A DNA stretch of 39,238 nucleotides from Poronia punctata (taxonomy: Eukaryota > Ascomycota > Sordariomycetes > Xylariales > Xylariaceae), in the NCBI GenBank assembly GCA_022579005.1, contig MU401753.1:1-39238 (forward strand). Direction: 5' to 3'. The notes beneath the pieces were generated by a model. The model saw only the letters and a program-made list of their open reading frames with translations. It was not told the origin of the DNA and did no database searches. Made by a program: the position numbers and the translations under genes. Positions 8,633 through 22,900 of this stretch are shown one piece after another; the stretch's first letter is position 1, and every line of letters starts with the position of its first letter.

Positions 8633-11600
8633 CTGTTTGTCGCCTCTGTCAGCTTTACAAGACCTTTTTCTATCTTGTTAAAAGGGAGAGAGGGGACTTA
8701 CGAGCAAGCTTATTAATATGGCCGATAATATTCTCGACTTGCGAATCCTGCTTATTTCGGTTCTGGCGGCCGAGGTTGTTGACCCACTGGAGACTCTCGA
8801 GCAGATAGTAGACGATGGCGATAAAGATGGTGACGCCGATGGAGTAGGCCCAGACGACGACGACGGTGACGATGTCGGTCCAGCCGTTGCCGGATTCGCG
8901 GAATGAGCCATGGATCGATCCCTCCATTGGGCCGCCGCTGCCAGAGAGCCAACCAAAGAGACAGAAGAGGGTGGCCAAGACGTCGACCCCAAAGATGGCG
9001 CCTACGAGCTGCCATGACGGCCATGTCTTGCCACCCCGAGTCACAAAGATGAGCCAGTTTTCTGTCAGAGCGACCTCGAGGAACAAGACTTCTTGGATCG
9101 AGCCGAAATTCTGGATAATCCCGCCGTTTCTCAGGAACATGGAGCCGCGGATAATCCAAGTACCCGCCGCTAGCAGTACGCCCAGGACGACGCTGATGAA
9201 CCAGATCTTCTTCAGCTGCCATTCTACCGGTCGCGGCTCGACGTGGGCATTATCGTATGCCACTGCAACTGTAGCCAAGTCGGCGAATAATGCAATGAAG
9301 ACGATGAGGTTGGGCCGGATAGTCTCGTTGAGGATGACCATCGACGTCATCAAGTAAATTTCCAGGTGAAGACAGAGAGCGATACGGTACTGGACATAAG
9401 ATTTCATCCGTTGGAAGATCTGCCAAAGAAAACACGAGTCGGTCAACAAGGAACAAGGCATCATGGAAAAAGTCTGGATTGTAAAATGTTGCTCTCACCT
9501 GTCGCGCAGTCTTGATGGACAGAATAATGGTACTCAAACCGGGTGCCAGGAAAACGATATCTGCTGCTGCTTGGGCAGCCTCGGACGAACCCTCGACGGC
9601 AATTCCGCAGTCTGCCTTTTTCAGCGACGGTGCGTCGTTTACACCTTTTTCGGTGGCATATCAGTCAGCACATCAGAACATGTCAGATTATAGATCAAGG
9701 CTTACCGTCTCCCGTCATGGCAGTCAAGGAACCACGCTGTTGAAGCATCTCCACGACCTGATACTTGTGTTCGGGAAAGACTTCGGCGAACCCGTCGGCA
9801 CGCTGGACCAGGTCATGCTGTACAGTTCCCGTGAGGCCGCTGTGCATCAGTTTGTCCGAGTTATACACCTTGGTTCCGAGACCGAGCATCTTGCAGGTTT
9901 CCTTGGCAATGGCAATGGCGTCTCCAGTCAACATCTTGACGGGAACACCCAGATGAGCAGCCTCGATGATGGTCTGTGCCGTATCCTCGCGTGGGGGGTC
10001 GAACATGGACAGCAGCCCAAGCAAGACCCACGGTTCGTTGTTCTTCTTGTAGGCCACACCGAGCGATCGAAAGCCACGCTGGGCGAACTCCTTTGCCTTG
10101 TTATTGTATTCTAGCCGGGTCTCGGGGTCGCAGTCGGCTAGTTGCAGGACGGCGTTGGGAACACCCTTGACGCAGATGTACGAATCCACACCTAGACGAC
10201 AATAACAGATGATACGCTTCGAGACGGGATCAAAGGGGAAGAACTTCTCCGTCTTCCAGCCCTGGCGTAGGATCTCGCGAGCCTTGGGATACTTCTTGAG
10301 CGTGGTAATGATGACCTTGTCGATGGGATCTAGAGATGCCACGTTATGAGAACTTGCCAATGCCGCTACAGCCATCATGAAGTTGATGTCCTGTCCTTCT
10401 GCCACAAATGGGTCGCGGAGACTGAGTTTGTTGGCCGTCAATGTTCCAGTCTTATCCGAGCAGAGAACATTTACACCCTAAGAGAAGCTTGTATCAGTCT
10501 CAAGCTTACACAGCAGAGATATACGAGTTGAAGAGGGACCACTTACGGCAAGCGACTCGATAGCCGTCAGCTTCTGAACTATGGCCTTCTGCTTGGCCAA
10601 GTAAGCGGCTCCGACAGCGAGCGTCGTCGTCGTCACGACCGGAAGACCGACAGGGACGCCAATGATAAGCAGGACCAAAGTGTAATGGAGCAGATTCTGG
10701 ACATGGGGGGTGGCGATGCGGAGATGATGGAAGAAGCCGCCGATCCAGACAACCAGGATGAAGAACATGACGAGAACCAAGAGTGCGGTACCGATGCTGT
10801 CCATGACAGCCTTGAAATGACCCTGGTCCTTGGCTCCCTGAACCAACTCTGCAGTACGACCGACGAAAGACCATCTGGCCGACGTGGTGACAAGGGCGAA
10901 GGCCTTTCCGCGCTTACAGCCGGTCGTGTAGTAAAGCGTATCGCCCATGTACTTGTCCACGGCAAGAGATTCACCCGTGATGGCCGATTGGTCGCAGGCC
11001 AGGAGAGCATCGCCGTAATGGATCGATTGGTCGTCGGCTACATCGGTTTCCTTTTCGCCCTTGCCGTTGCCATTCTTGTTCTTGTCCTTGTTATTGGCCT
11101 CACCCGACGGTTCTTCGACAAACTTATCCTCGTTCTTCAGCTCCCGATATTGGTCGTAGTCGCCGGGCCGTTGGTAATCACAGATCAATTGGGCATCTGC
11201 GGGTACGGTCTGACCTTCTTCGACGATAATCTATAGGCGACCGACGTTAGATGAGACAGACAACCCAACCCTTTGATTTGTCGCATGACGTGAGGGCAGC
11301 TTATACTGGATACTGGATACTGGGAAACTTACAATGTCGCCAGGTACCAACTCTCTCGCGAGAATGATCTGCTCGCTACCATCACGGACTACCTTTGCCT
11401 TCATGGCAATGTCTCCCTTGAGACTTGCCACGATGTCCTCGGCTTGCATCTCCTGATAGAAGCCGACGAAAGCGTTGAGAGCCAGGATACCACAGATGAC
11501 ACCGAAATCGATCCAATCGCCCAGACCAACAGCCAGAAGAGCGGCAAGCTCCATCACTGTCGTAACACGGTAGTTAGCATCGTTCAGAGACAGGTCGTCG

Positions 11601-12118
11601 TCGTGGTGTAGTCCGTCCGTCAGCTTACCGTATAAGATGGGGCCTTGGAAATACGAGAATATCTTGACAAGGATATTCGGCTTTTCCGATGTCAGCTCAT
11701 TCCAGCCGAACCGCTTCCGGCGCTCCTCGATCATGGAGCTGGAAAGACCATGGCTGATCTCGGTTTCCAGCCAGTTGTCCGGGGGTTTGCCCAGCACGGC
11801 GTGCGGGGCAAGAGCAGGTAGGGCCGGCGAGGAATCCGACTTCCAGAATTGCCACCACTTGGGGGCCTTGGCCGAGTGTCCGCTACTGGCAAGACTCGCC
11901 CTGCGCTCCTGCTCGGCGCTGGTGATGTAGCGGTCGAGGGCTTCGAACTCGCCCAGTTCACCAGGGGGGGCGTTGGTATTATCACCAAACCGGATGTGTT
12001 CCGGTTCCGCCCTACTGCCAGAAGCCGTACCAACGGGCGGGTTCTGGACCGCCGCTGCTCTGTCCTCGATATCATCGTGGCGCGCCGAGGACGGAAACCC
12101 TCTATGGGTGGAATACAT
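8547..12118 (-). CDS. Plasma-membrane H+-ATPase (P-type, fungal PMA family)
   Basis: Pumps protons out of the cell using ATP and builds the membrane potential that drives nutrient uptake. Seven exons join in phase to 1039 aa: 12118-11629, 11556-11333, 11230-10547, 10477-9706, 9644-9499, 9419-8702, 8632-8547. Seen motifs: TM1/TM2 after FQGPILY-VMEL; TGES in the actuator domain (about 323-326); IGVPVGLP in TM4; phosphorylation site CSDKTGTLT with Asp474; KGVPNAVL and MLTGDA in the N/P domains; TGDG-VNDAP hinge (about 721-728); Arg784 in TM5 ([12 protein letters not shown]) and Asp819 in TM6 ([13 protein letters not shown]), 35 residues apart like yeast Pma1 Arg695 and Asp730, known to matter for proton transport. 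The last exon encodes only 27 residues, with the Glu-rich end [12 protein letters not shown]. The protein is about 120 residues longer than yeast Pma1, through a long N-terminal tail and a Lys/Asn/Glu-rich loop (about 268-305). An in-frame stop precedes the first ATG. Confidence 0.96.
11557..11628 (-). other. Stop-free 72-nt intron in the H+-ATPase
   Basis: GTAAGC donor, GCTAAC branch-like site and ACAG acceptor. Removal joins FQGPILY to VMELAALLA, as TM1 of the family requires. The intron is a multiple of three and has no stop, so its retention would insert 24 residues (rich in Asp and His) into TM1 without a frameshift. Confidence 0.85.
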
Positions 12119-12140
12119 CGTTGCGATATCTTCCCACTGC

Positions 12141-12183
12141 TAAGGGGCGGTAAGAAGCAGTAAGGGGCGGTACGGGGCGGTAC
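12141..12183 (-). promoter_or_regulatory. GC-box/CCCCT repeats in the H+-ATPase leader
   Basis: Three GGGGCGG blocks on the plus strand (12144, 12164, 12174) read as CCGCCCC on the gene's strand, two with CCGCCCCTTA and thus with CCCCT, the core of the yeast stress-response element. They sit 25-65 nt before the start codon, in the likely 5' untranslated region or core promoter. Regulatory meaning is inference. Confidence 0.35.
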
Positions 12184-13722
12184 GATTTCAGAAAGCGAGA
12201 GACTTTCTTTTCTCCTAGTGGTTTCAAAGCGTTGCGAGATACTGAGCAGCACCAGAAGATATTAAGGAAGAACCGCCTAGAGAAAAGAGGAGTGGGGGAT
12301 GGAAAGTAACGAGTCGTTCATTCTCCCTTTATATGATGGTATTATGGCCGCAGGAATGGGGACGACTGAGGAGGCCCGGACGACAAAGCATATAACAGGG
12401 TTTGCTATGCCAATGTTACGGCTAGCCTGTTATTACCGGTAGCTTTTGATTACATGTAGCGCGTGGACTTCCGACTAGCAAGTCGACAGAGGCGGGAAGC
12501 TGGCATTACCGCAGGAAAACAGACTTCGATGACGTGTTTATCATGCAGCAGCAGCTACAAACACTGTCGTGCCTCGAAATGGCGCAGTCTATCTACAGGG
12601 CTCGCTGGACCTGAGCAGACACCCTATCTATCTACTTGTTTGGCGGACACCTGGCCAGATGAAAGCAAACAGTGTCTCGGGGGTTCTCACAACAGTCAGA
12701 CATACGTAATGCAATATCCGTGAGTCCGTGAGCCCGTGATTCCGGTCTTCTTGTCCGAGCTTATTTTGGGCCCCCCCGCACACGATTCAGAAGTGTCGAC
12801 AATTAGGCAAACGATGGGCATATGTCTTTGGAGCTTTTCTCTCGGTGTATTGGCAAGGTAAGTCCGGACGGGTAGATATCGCCGTGCTGGCACAAGTGCA
12901 AATCCGATACTTGTACATGCACAGCAGAACAAGCAAAGGTGTGGGCAAAAGGTCGCCATCGTCGGACTTTGTGAGGGGAGATACCGCTCGTACTGGTACA
13001 GTTCTCGGCATCGCAAAAGCTTTTAAAGTTTGTCGTCGGTAGCATCGGCGGCTTATTACTAATGAGCAAGGGGCGGGAATCGAGGAAAACAAGAAGGACA
13101 GAAAGACCTTAAAAAAATAGACCCTTACATGGCAATCAGGTAACCTATATACTTCAGTACAAGTGGTTCAGCAGTAAATAATATCCGAAACTTCAAGGTT
13201 CTCCCTAATCTCCGTCGAAAAATCCCTACTTTTCTTTCCCTATTCCTTCCTTCCTGCCACTGCCACTGCCCCTTCTTGTTCCTTGTCCCTTGCTCCTTCC
13301 TAAGCAGGGCCAAGTCTAGAAGCCCTTTCATGTACTTATAAACTACAAGTGAGGCAAGGGCACCCCGGCATCATAAGCGCTCTTTTCACATTTCTATTCG
13401 CATTTACTTCGTCATCATAGCGTCCTAGTAAACCTTAAACCTGCTCATGCTCGATGGTAGGTTCCAAACGGATGCTCTTGGGCCCTGAGGGGAGGGCTAC
13501 ATAATATAATAATTTTCAATATGCGGATTATTTAGAGGTTGGTTTTCTACTTGTGGGATCAGGAGGCGATATATATAACCGAATCTTGCATACGCAGACG
13601 AACATGTATGTAAGGTAGGTAGGTACGAAGAAACATAATCTACAGGCATACTACAGCTAACATTTGACATGTGACTCTGAGTCCCCACCCCGATACACCG
13701 TGCTCTGGGACCCAGACATCAA

Positions 13723-13725
<3 letters not shown>

Positions 13726-13753
<28 letters not shown>
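13726..13753. repeat. (TA)14 dinucleotide microsatellite
   Basis: Fourteen uninterrupted TA units between GTG and CCTGAGATGAG, in intergenic DNA. Confidence 0.95.
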
Positions 13754-13756
<3 letters not shown>

Positions 13757-14087
13757 GAGATGAGATGATATTATTGTGTATGTGTAGGTAGATTTGGGTT
13801 TGTGTTAGGTGCGTGCGTGGATAAGGGGGTGCTGGTTGATAAGGGGTTTTAAATCTACCTACATAAGGTGTCTACTGTGTGTGAGTGTAGTACTAAGGAG
13901 GATTGAATTGCTGGGGATATTTGATCTGTACGAGTAGCTTCAATTGTTTTTTATTATACCCCTGCTAGCACTGAGGGTGTGTGTAAGTACTCGGATGGAT
14001 TAGAGAGGAGGGTTGGATAGATTGCAATAGGTGGGATGGATGGGGAGAGAGGTATTGGGATCTAAGTATACGGTAGGTAGGGATGAT

Positions 14088-14125
14088 AAGGGGAAGGGGA
14101 AGGGGAAGGGGAAAGGGAAAGGAAA
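14088..14125. repeat. AAGGGG purine-strand microsatellite
   Basis: Four perfect AAGGGG units, then AAAGGG and AAAGG variants. All purines lie on one strand, a pattern able to form unusual DNA structure. Intergenic. Confidence 0.9.
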
Positions 14126-15315
14126 ATAGTGTTCATCTATCCAGATTTGACCTCGCTTTGTTTCTCGGAGAAAGATATACTTGGAAGCGTTGGTTTTGCC
14201 TCCTTTACCAATGTGCAAGTCTTGTAAGTCGTTGCCTCTTTCCCCCCCACGCTTTCCCTGTTTATGTTTTGGCATTTGTTTGCATACTTGTTCCTTGTCT
14301 GTTCATGTATCCGGTCGGCTTTTGTACCTGAGTGCAAGTAGTTTGTTTTGTTCCTTACTTACCTACCTTACCTACCTACCTACGTTCCCTATTGACACCA
14401 GATGCGAACCTTGGAGGGCGTACAATATATAATGTGAGAAGGGTGCCCCTAAAATGCGATATTTATTTTTACATTCCACTTTATCAGATCGAATTGGATG
14501 ATGAAGATCGATATTGATGCCGAATTATGAGCAAGAATATGGATAGATCGGAACTTGTACAACCCCCGTTGGAGGCCGTCTGTTCTTGATTTACCTACCA
14601 CAAAACATACATAGACATCTACTTCCTAGTACCGTATCAATACCTACATGTACTTATTTATATGCCACCATTTAAAACAAAAAAGAAAGTTTACATACAT
14701 TACATAATACAAATCACTCTAGGCAAGTGAGGTTGAATATCTATCTGCCAGGGTGGTATGGTGGTATACCCGGTCTCCAAAAGAGCAAACGGAGTACATA
14801 CCGACAGGAGTGGACCGGGTAAAAGCCGACCTGATCCTGAATGACTAAAAACAAAAGAAGCACGAGAAAGTATCGGAACAGCCTGACCTGTATAGAGAAT
14901 ATCAGACCATCTCCAAATGCAGTAGAGATACCTTTTGTTCCGGATCTTTCCAACTCTCTTCTTTTTTTACCCTGATACTTTCCCTGTTTGACATACTTAC
15001 TCCAACATTCAATCACATTTCCATTTCTCATCCAGAATATATATATAGTATGATCAGTGGGAAAAAAGTCAACATTAAGTTTTTTGGCTATCCTTTTTGC
15101 TTTCGAAATTCAAATCTAACCATCAACGCCGATTACTTTATCCATGTTAATCCTTTATATCGCTTCCCTTTTTGCAGGATTGGAGCCTTGACGTTTCCGT
15201 AGCGAAGTGCTGCCTTAATCTTCTGCATCGACACAAGAAAATGCGTTCCCAAGAATGGGTAGACTAAAGCACATCATTCATCCATATCGCCCAATCATCG
15301 GATCGGTCAGGTTCT

Positions 15316-16828
<1,513 letters not shown>

Positions 16829-19800
16829 CTTGTTCAAATTAAAAGTGTGAAGTTGGGGAAAGTCAATTAAGTTTGTGGGAGGTAGTAAAAAGCGAGCAAT
16901 TGATGATGATAGCTTCAGCAATTGGCGAGTGGGGGGAGGATTATGACGTTGCTGTCTTAGACCAGAGTTTACAATCTGTTCAGAAACCGACCAGCGATTG
17001 CAATATATAAGGAATCAAAATCAAGTTTTATGACGAAGAGCGGTCGGCGGTGGTGAGAGCTACCTAAACAGCTCGAGATGGCGGTGTTTCACGTAATGAC
17101 GTACGCTGGATGATTATCAATGCCTCCCAAAGTAATAGTCAAACTTGTCCTGTGCACGTTTCAATGGAAAAGAACAGCAGCAGGTCTCGCAAAAGGTGGT
17201 TCACGATTATGGTTGGAAAGTGGGAAGGTAGGAGAGAGAGGAAACTGCAGAACGAGAAGAAGATGGGAGGACGGCCCTGCCACGTTTATTAAAGAAAAAC
17301 AGCAGAATTTTTTTGGTCATTAGTGGCCCTGCACAGGGCCACCAGACACTCCTTTTCGCGCCCTCCAGGCTCTCTCTGCAGACTCTTACACTGGCAAACA
17401 ATCTCACGATACTTTTTCTCTCTGACCTCCGACGGCGGCGGTTGGTCGTGGCTCAGCTCGACAAATAAAATCTGGGGCCCTCATGTGAGCATTCCTGCGA
17501 TCTGCAGAACCAATACACCGTAACAGTTCCCCATACTTTTCCCCCGTCTATTCCTTTTCTGGTAGTCTAATCCCTATTTTATCTCTTCCGTATCTATTAT
17601 CCCAGGCAGGACCCAAGCCTCTTACCCAGTCTAGTGGCATCTTGGCCCCCCTAACAACCGCCATACATGCAACGGAACAAGTCGAATCCCAGTAAATTGG
17701 GCAAGAGATGATCGAGGCAAGAATAAAAAAGCACTTTATCTCCCCCCTAGGGACCTGTCACTAAGAAAGATGGGGTAGTGCTTTTCAGTAGGCAGCTATG
17801 GTGGGGTGGCATGCACTAACTACTGTGGAACTAGACCCGGCTCTGGACTCCCGGATTGTGCTACTCCCCCACATTCTAGACTAGCCGGTGAAGCAAATAC
17901 CGTCAATCTAGATTCAGATTGGCCAAGCCTCTTGTCCTTTTTTTTTTTCTTGTGCATTTGCCTCTTCTATTGTTGCAGATTTTCATCTTGATAGATGGAC
18001 TAATTACTCGTAGAAGATGCTGAGTTTTTCCCGACCCCACGTGTTACCATTACACGTAGAAAAGCCTCGTAGAGGTTGTTAGTCCTTTCCGTCTCACCTT
18101 GAAAGAAAAAAAAGCCAAGAAATATTTATCTGGAACGCTCGCCTTGGAAATATATCCCTCTCCACCAAGATTGTCGGATTTTTCCTTGTAAGGGTATGTT
18201 TGTCAGTGGGCCATTTATCTCACGATCTTCTCCTGAGCCGAACTTCCAGTGCCCCCCCTCTATCCGTTGGCAGACCTGCTCTTTCAAAAGAGGACAAGTC
18301 CGACAGTCGCTTTCCTACAAAAGGGAATATGGTCCTACGTGTGTAATGTGTAACCTAGAGTTGTTGTACAGTAATACCGCTTCAACGCTTGGCTACCTTA
18401 AGTAAGTAAGTACCCGGCGAATTGATATATGATAACTGACAGTTTTGGGGGTTGGACAGTTTCTGCCCAACTTCAGCCCTACCCTACCTACCACAAAGCA
18501 AATACCTACCTACCTACTCGTAAGATTACGCTTTTCTTTTCACGATAATAAGCTACGTCGATGTTGCCAAACTACACGTAACAAAAACCAAACTTCTTCC
18601 CAGCCGGAACGACCGACTAATAAAAGAGACCCTTAATTATTCCAAGAATGAGACCCCAAGAAACCACAAAAAGAGATCTACCTACTCGTACTATAAAGTC
18701 GCCACAGCGGATTAGAAAAAGCGGGATTTAGTTTTATCATAAACCATGGAATTTTCAGCAGATTCCTACCTTTTCCATATTACTCGTAGACCTTTTTAAA
18801 CCAACAATAAGTGGACAGATATGACAGCCTTCTACCGAGAATGGTAGGTATCGTATGTGAGGAACGCTTCTTACTGTACCTATTAATCCATCTAACTCAC
18901 GAGCAGATCACGAGTACAAATATCTACAAAAAGTTAATTATGTCCCTCAGATCCCGGACGGATCCCGCCCCTTTAACCTCAACCTAGACTTTTTTTTACC
19001 CACAATAGACAATGTCGATCATCTGAAACAAACAGGGGGACAGTACATATTCGTACATATTTTCAGGGGTTATAAAACCTTTTTGCCCCCTGATATGTGT
19101 GTACGAGTAGATAGATAAACTTTCCGTGGGAGAGATAGATAATAAAAGTACTGTACGTGTACATACTGTACAAATGTAGCCAAGGAAAAAGTTGCATGCC
19201 CTTCTCGTCTTATCAATCGCTCCGCAGCTCGGAGTCAAGTCGTTTATGCAAACCATTCCTGTCCTTCCGCATTCCTCTGTTTCTTTTTTTCTCTCCTTCA
19301 AATCCTTCACTCACGATAGTCAACAATCCCACTTTCCTCAAGTGGATTCAAGATTCATAACGACATAATTCCTACAAAGATACAATTGTCTTCTGTCTTC
19401 TGGCTTGTAGACAATAGGTAAAAATTATTTTTCTGCACTAAAAAAAAGATGAAGAAAGATACATAGCTGCTCGTATTATCCTTTTTTTCGTGCTCCTCTT
19501 CCTGTCTCGTGCTGCTTTTTTTCGCCTACCATCCTAACTAAACCCATCGAACCAAGCCAGCCTTCGAAAGCCAAGAAAGAAAAGCTAACCCTTTGTTAGA
19601 TGGGTGGTGAGGTATCATCAACTGTATGCGTAGAAGAGAGAAAGAAAGTAAGAGAGAGAGAGAGATAAACGAGGCGCCTTTGCTATCCATGAGCCTTATG
19701 TGTGTATATTTGCCTGTGTGTACTCAAATGATGAACAGAGAAATTCCAGGCCGAGGTAAGGGTCGAAGAAGTAAAAGTGAACGGTAAGAAAAAAGAATGC

Positions 19801-19984
19801 AAGGATGAAACACTCGTCATGGAGTGTTGGAGGTTGTGTTTCGAGGAAAAGACAAGTTTAACCAGCCCAATATAATAAATCATGGAGATGTCCGCCCACA
19901 AAGACGTAGATTCCCGGGTGATCGTGGAAATGTGCGTTTAATCAACACTTTACGCTTGCCGCCACCGTTCGCTCTTGATAAGCC
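16829..19984. other. Intergenic DNA between SDR and the large disordered protein gene
   Basis: About 3.15 kb without a supportable gene. The SDR promoter should lie at the left; TTATATATTG on the minus strand (about 17001-17010) is a possible TATA/CAAT area some 175 nt before the start. The stretch is rich in pyrimidine runs and contains five exact TACTCGTA/TACGAGTA octamers (18005, 18515, 18683, 18781, 19102), a TACCTACCTACC run (18500-18515) and a GAGAGAGA run (about 19649-19664). Short open frames here are uninterpretable. Confidence 0.6.
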
Positions 19985-22900
19985 CTACTCGTCAAGTTTG
20001 AACATGCGGCGCAGAGCTCCGAACTTCTTCTTTTTCGGCATATTCGAACCCACGACACTACCATTCTCCAACTCGTGGTCCTCGCCACCTTTGGCCAGTC
20101 CGAGGCTGACGCTTCGTCTAGAGGCGAGACTTGGACGCTCATCAGCGCCGGGTTTGGCACCCCGACTGAACATGTTGCCTGCTGAGGTTGGTCTCCGCGC
20201 ACCGTTGGAGACGCTCGGGCTGGTGAAACTTCTCTTGTGCAATCGTGGACTGGGAGAGACGTCGCCACGGAGATCTCGTAGTTGTTGAGGATCCCGCTCC
20301 AGATTCGTATCGCGCCGCGCCGCACTGTCGATGAGCTCCGACCGCTGTATTTTACTGGCCGAGTCCGATGCTTTGTTGCGCCGCAGGATACTCATGAATC
20401 CACCCCGCTTTTCTTTGGGACTCAGAGCCGGAGCGGCCACAGACGGCGCAATCTCTCCTCGGCCGGATCTAGACCGACCCAGAGTCGACGTACCAATAGC
20501 GCCCAACTTTGGACGGCCGAGATCAGCGAGACTTGCGGTTCCGCCGCCCATAGTTTGATTTTGACGGGACTGTGATGGATTCGGCGCCATGTCGTCATCG
20601 CTATCCGGCAAGTCTGATGATTCCTCATCGACCTCTTGGACTGCTGCCGGCCGGGACAGACTGGGCCCAGTAGCCGAACTACGTAGCGTCCCTTTCTCCA
20701 GAGACCCAAATCCCCTAGATGAAGTGGGGCGGGTATCTTCCTCGTCACTAGAATCGTCAAGACGACTACTGAATCTCGGCCGTGGCACTTCATCGTCGTC
20801 GCTTGAATCATCAAGGCGGCTATGTCGTTTGACATCTCGGGATGATGATGTTGTGGTGGATTTCCCAAACAAGGGGAAATGTATAGACGAACGGTTCTTT
20901 TGGTGACTAGCTACGCTGTTGGATCGTAACGTACGACTTGTCATGCCGCCTGGGGCCCCGGCTGTAAAAGTCTTGTTTGAATTACGGCTGACGCTAGACC
21001 CGGCTGGTGATAGCGAACGCAGACTGAACCGGCCTGAGCCTTTGGTAGATTCGACGTGCGGCTGTGACGCCGTTTGTCGCATAGTCCTGCGGAAAGTGAA
21101 GCCCCCACCAGAGGAGGCCGGACGGCTGCGTTTAAAACTGCTGTCGCTGTCATCAGAGCCTCGCCGTTGCAAGGCGGATCGCGTCCGCAGGGTGGGTTGG
21201 CTCGGAGCAGCTGGTGTCGTGGACGAAGATGATGCTGCTGATTGTGGCCGCGTCTTGTTGCTGTACTTTAGAGCGGATACCGGGGGCGCTGAGTGCTGCT
21301 TTGCCCTTGGAGATCCGGGACTGGGAGCACTGCCGTTACTATTGCTATCCCGCATCGTCTTCCGCATCGTTGTTTGTTCTTGGCTGGGACTACTTTTGCT
21401 GGCCGGGCTATCCCTCAGCGACTTTTTCAGATATGACTGTTTGGGACTGGCGCTCGGCGACTCCTGATGTTGTTGCGCTCGTTCCTGGTTGGCATGATTT
21501 CTGCTTCGGGGCTTTTCTTTTACTTGTTGTGACTCGCCACCCTCCGATGGTCTTGATTCTCGTGTAGGTTGAGCCTTCTCTGGAGGCCGCCTCCCACTGT
21601 TGCGCCTATGGATCACCTTCATAATCTCATCTTGATCGCCGTCGACGCCAGCTTCTTCAGCAGCCTCGAGTTCGAGTTGCTTTCGTCTCTCAGCTGTGAG
21701 ACTACGCCAAAAAGCCTTTGCTTGTTCCCAATCGTCTGCATCGCTTGGAGGTGCAGCGTTTGCTTGGCTCGCTGCCTGGTTTTCTGTTGGTTGGCTGTGT
21801 AGAGTTTTATCGCCAGTAGCGGGTTCTGGTTTCGATAAAGTTGTAGATGTGTCTTCTCTCCTCGACTCTGCTTCCTGGTCGGTCGGGTTCTCGACAATGG
21901 CATCTAAAGACATGAAGCCACCAGTTTCGATATCTGGAATGTCCTCGTAAGCATCGCTATAAATGCTATCATCAGAATCGTCACCGCCAGCACCATCAAC
22001 ATCTGTTACCGGTGTAACCGTGTCGAGCGTAGTTTGGGGCAACGATGCTGCTTGATTGGGTTTTATAGTTGCGTTGGTGGGCTCAAATATAGCGGCACCG
22101 GATGCATCAGCCTCGGCGACGCCATCATCCGACTCGTAATCGGGGAAGCCACCTGGCACGTCGAAATAATGAGGAGTCGAAGGGCCAGTACTCTGAGTGC
22201 CTTCAATGATTTTAGGGCTTGGCTGGATTATCGAAATCTGAGGGGGAGCTTGATGGGGCGAAGCACTCTCCCTGTAATCCTTTTCTTCCTTTTCTGGGAT
22301 TTCGGTCGCTTCGGACTTATCCTGGATACCACTCTCGCCTGATTGACTTGACTGCATGGTACTTTTATCATCCGCCGCGCTAGATGCCTCGACCGGGGCG
22401 AACTCGTCAGGTTTTTCATCCTCGGCGCTCTGCAGACTATCAGAATAATACCCGCTTCCTTCCACCGAAGTGACCGTCGGAGGTAGCGGTTCCCTAAAAC
22501 GTGAAGTATTTGCTGCAACTCGAGATTCCGCCTCTTGGCTTATTAACGAGCCCAGAGCATGGTCACTGGACTGACCCTCGGGGTTTTCTTCTGTCTCCTC
22601 TATCAACATGTCCGAATCGTTCATCGTGCTAGAACTCTGTGGACGTAGTTCTGGAGAAGAAGCGGCAGAAGAGTTGGTGACGTCGGTTGGCCGTACGAGT
22701 GGCCGCTCCGGAGGCTCGCGTACTGCTTTGTTCCGAATGCTGCCAAAGCTAGGTAGTGCAGGCCTTGGCTTCATTATCTCGTCGTCATCCAAGGCAATTT
22801 CTTTCTTTTTGTTCCTCCCTATGTTGCCGAACCATCGCTTGCTAGTCTGCGGACTCGGATCACGAGAATCCGTCTCCACAACTGGACTGGATTCTCCCAC

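Larger units (their letters stand above)
12184..15315. other. Intergenic DNA between H+-ATPase and SDR genes
   Basis: About 3.1 kb without a supportable gene. Its left part should hold the H+-ATPase promoter; a TATAAAG-like sequence on the minus strand lies at about 12328-12336. Overlapping open frames of about 100 codons near 12700-13090 exist on both strands and share no family features. The stretch carries a (TA)14 run, an AAGGGG microsatellite, TACCTACC runs (13615, 14360) and a TACGAGTA site (13929). Confidence 0.6.

Noticed and set aside
12696..13092. Overlapping minus-strand frames of about 90-106 codons
   Set aside because: Three frames of similar length overlap in the same 400 bp, which indicates few stops by chance rather than a gene.
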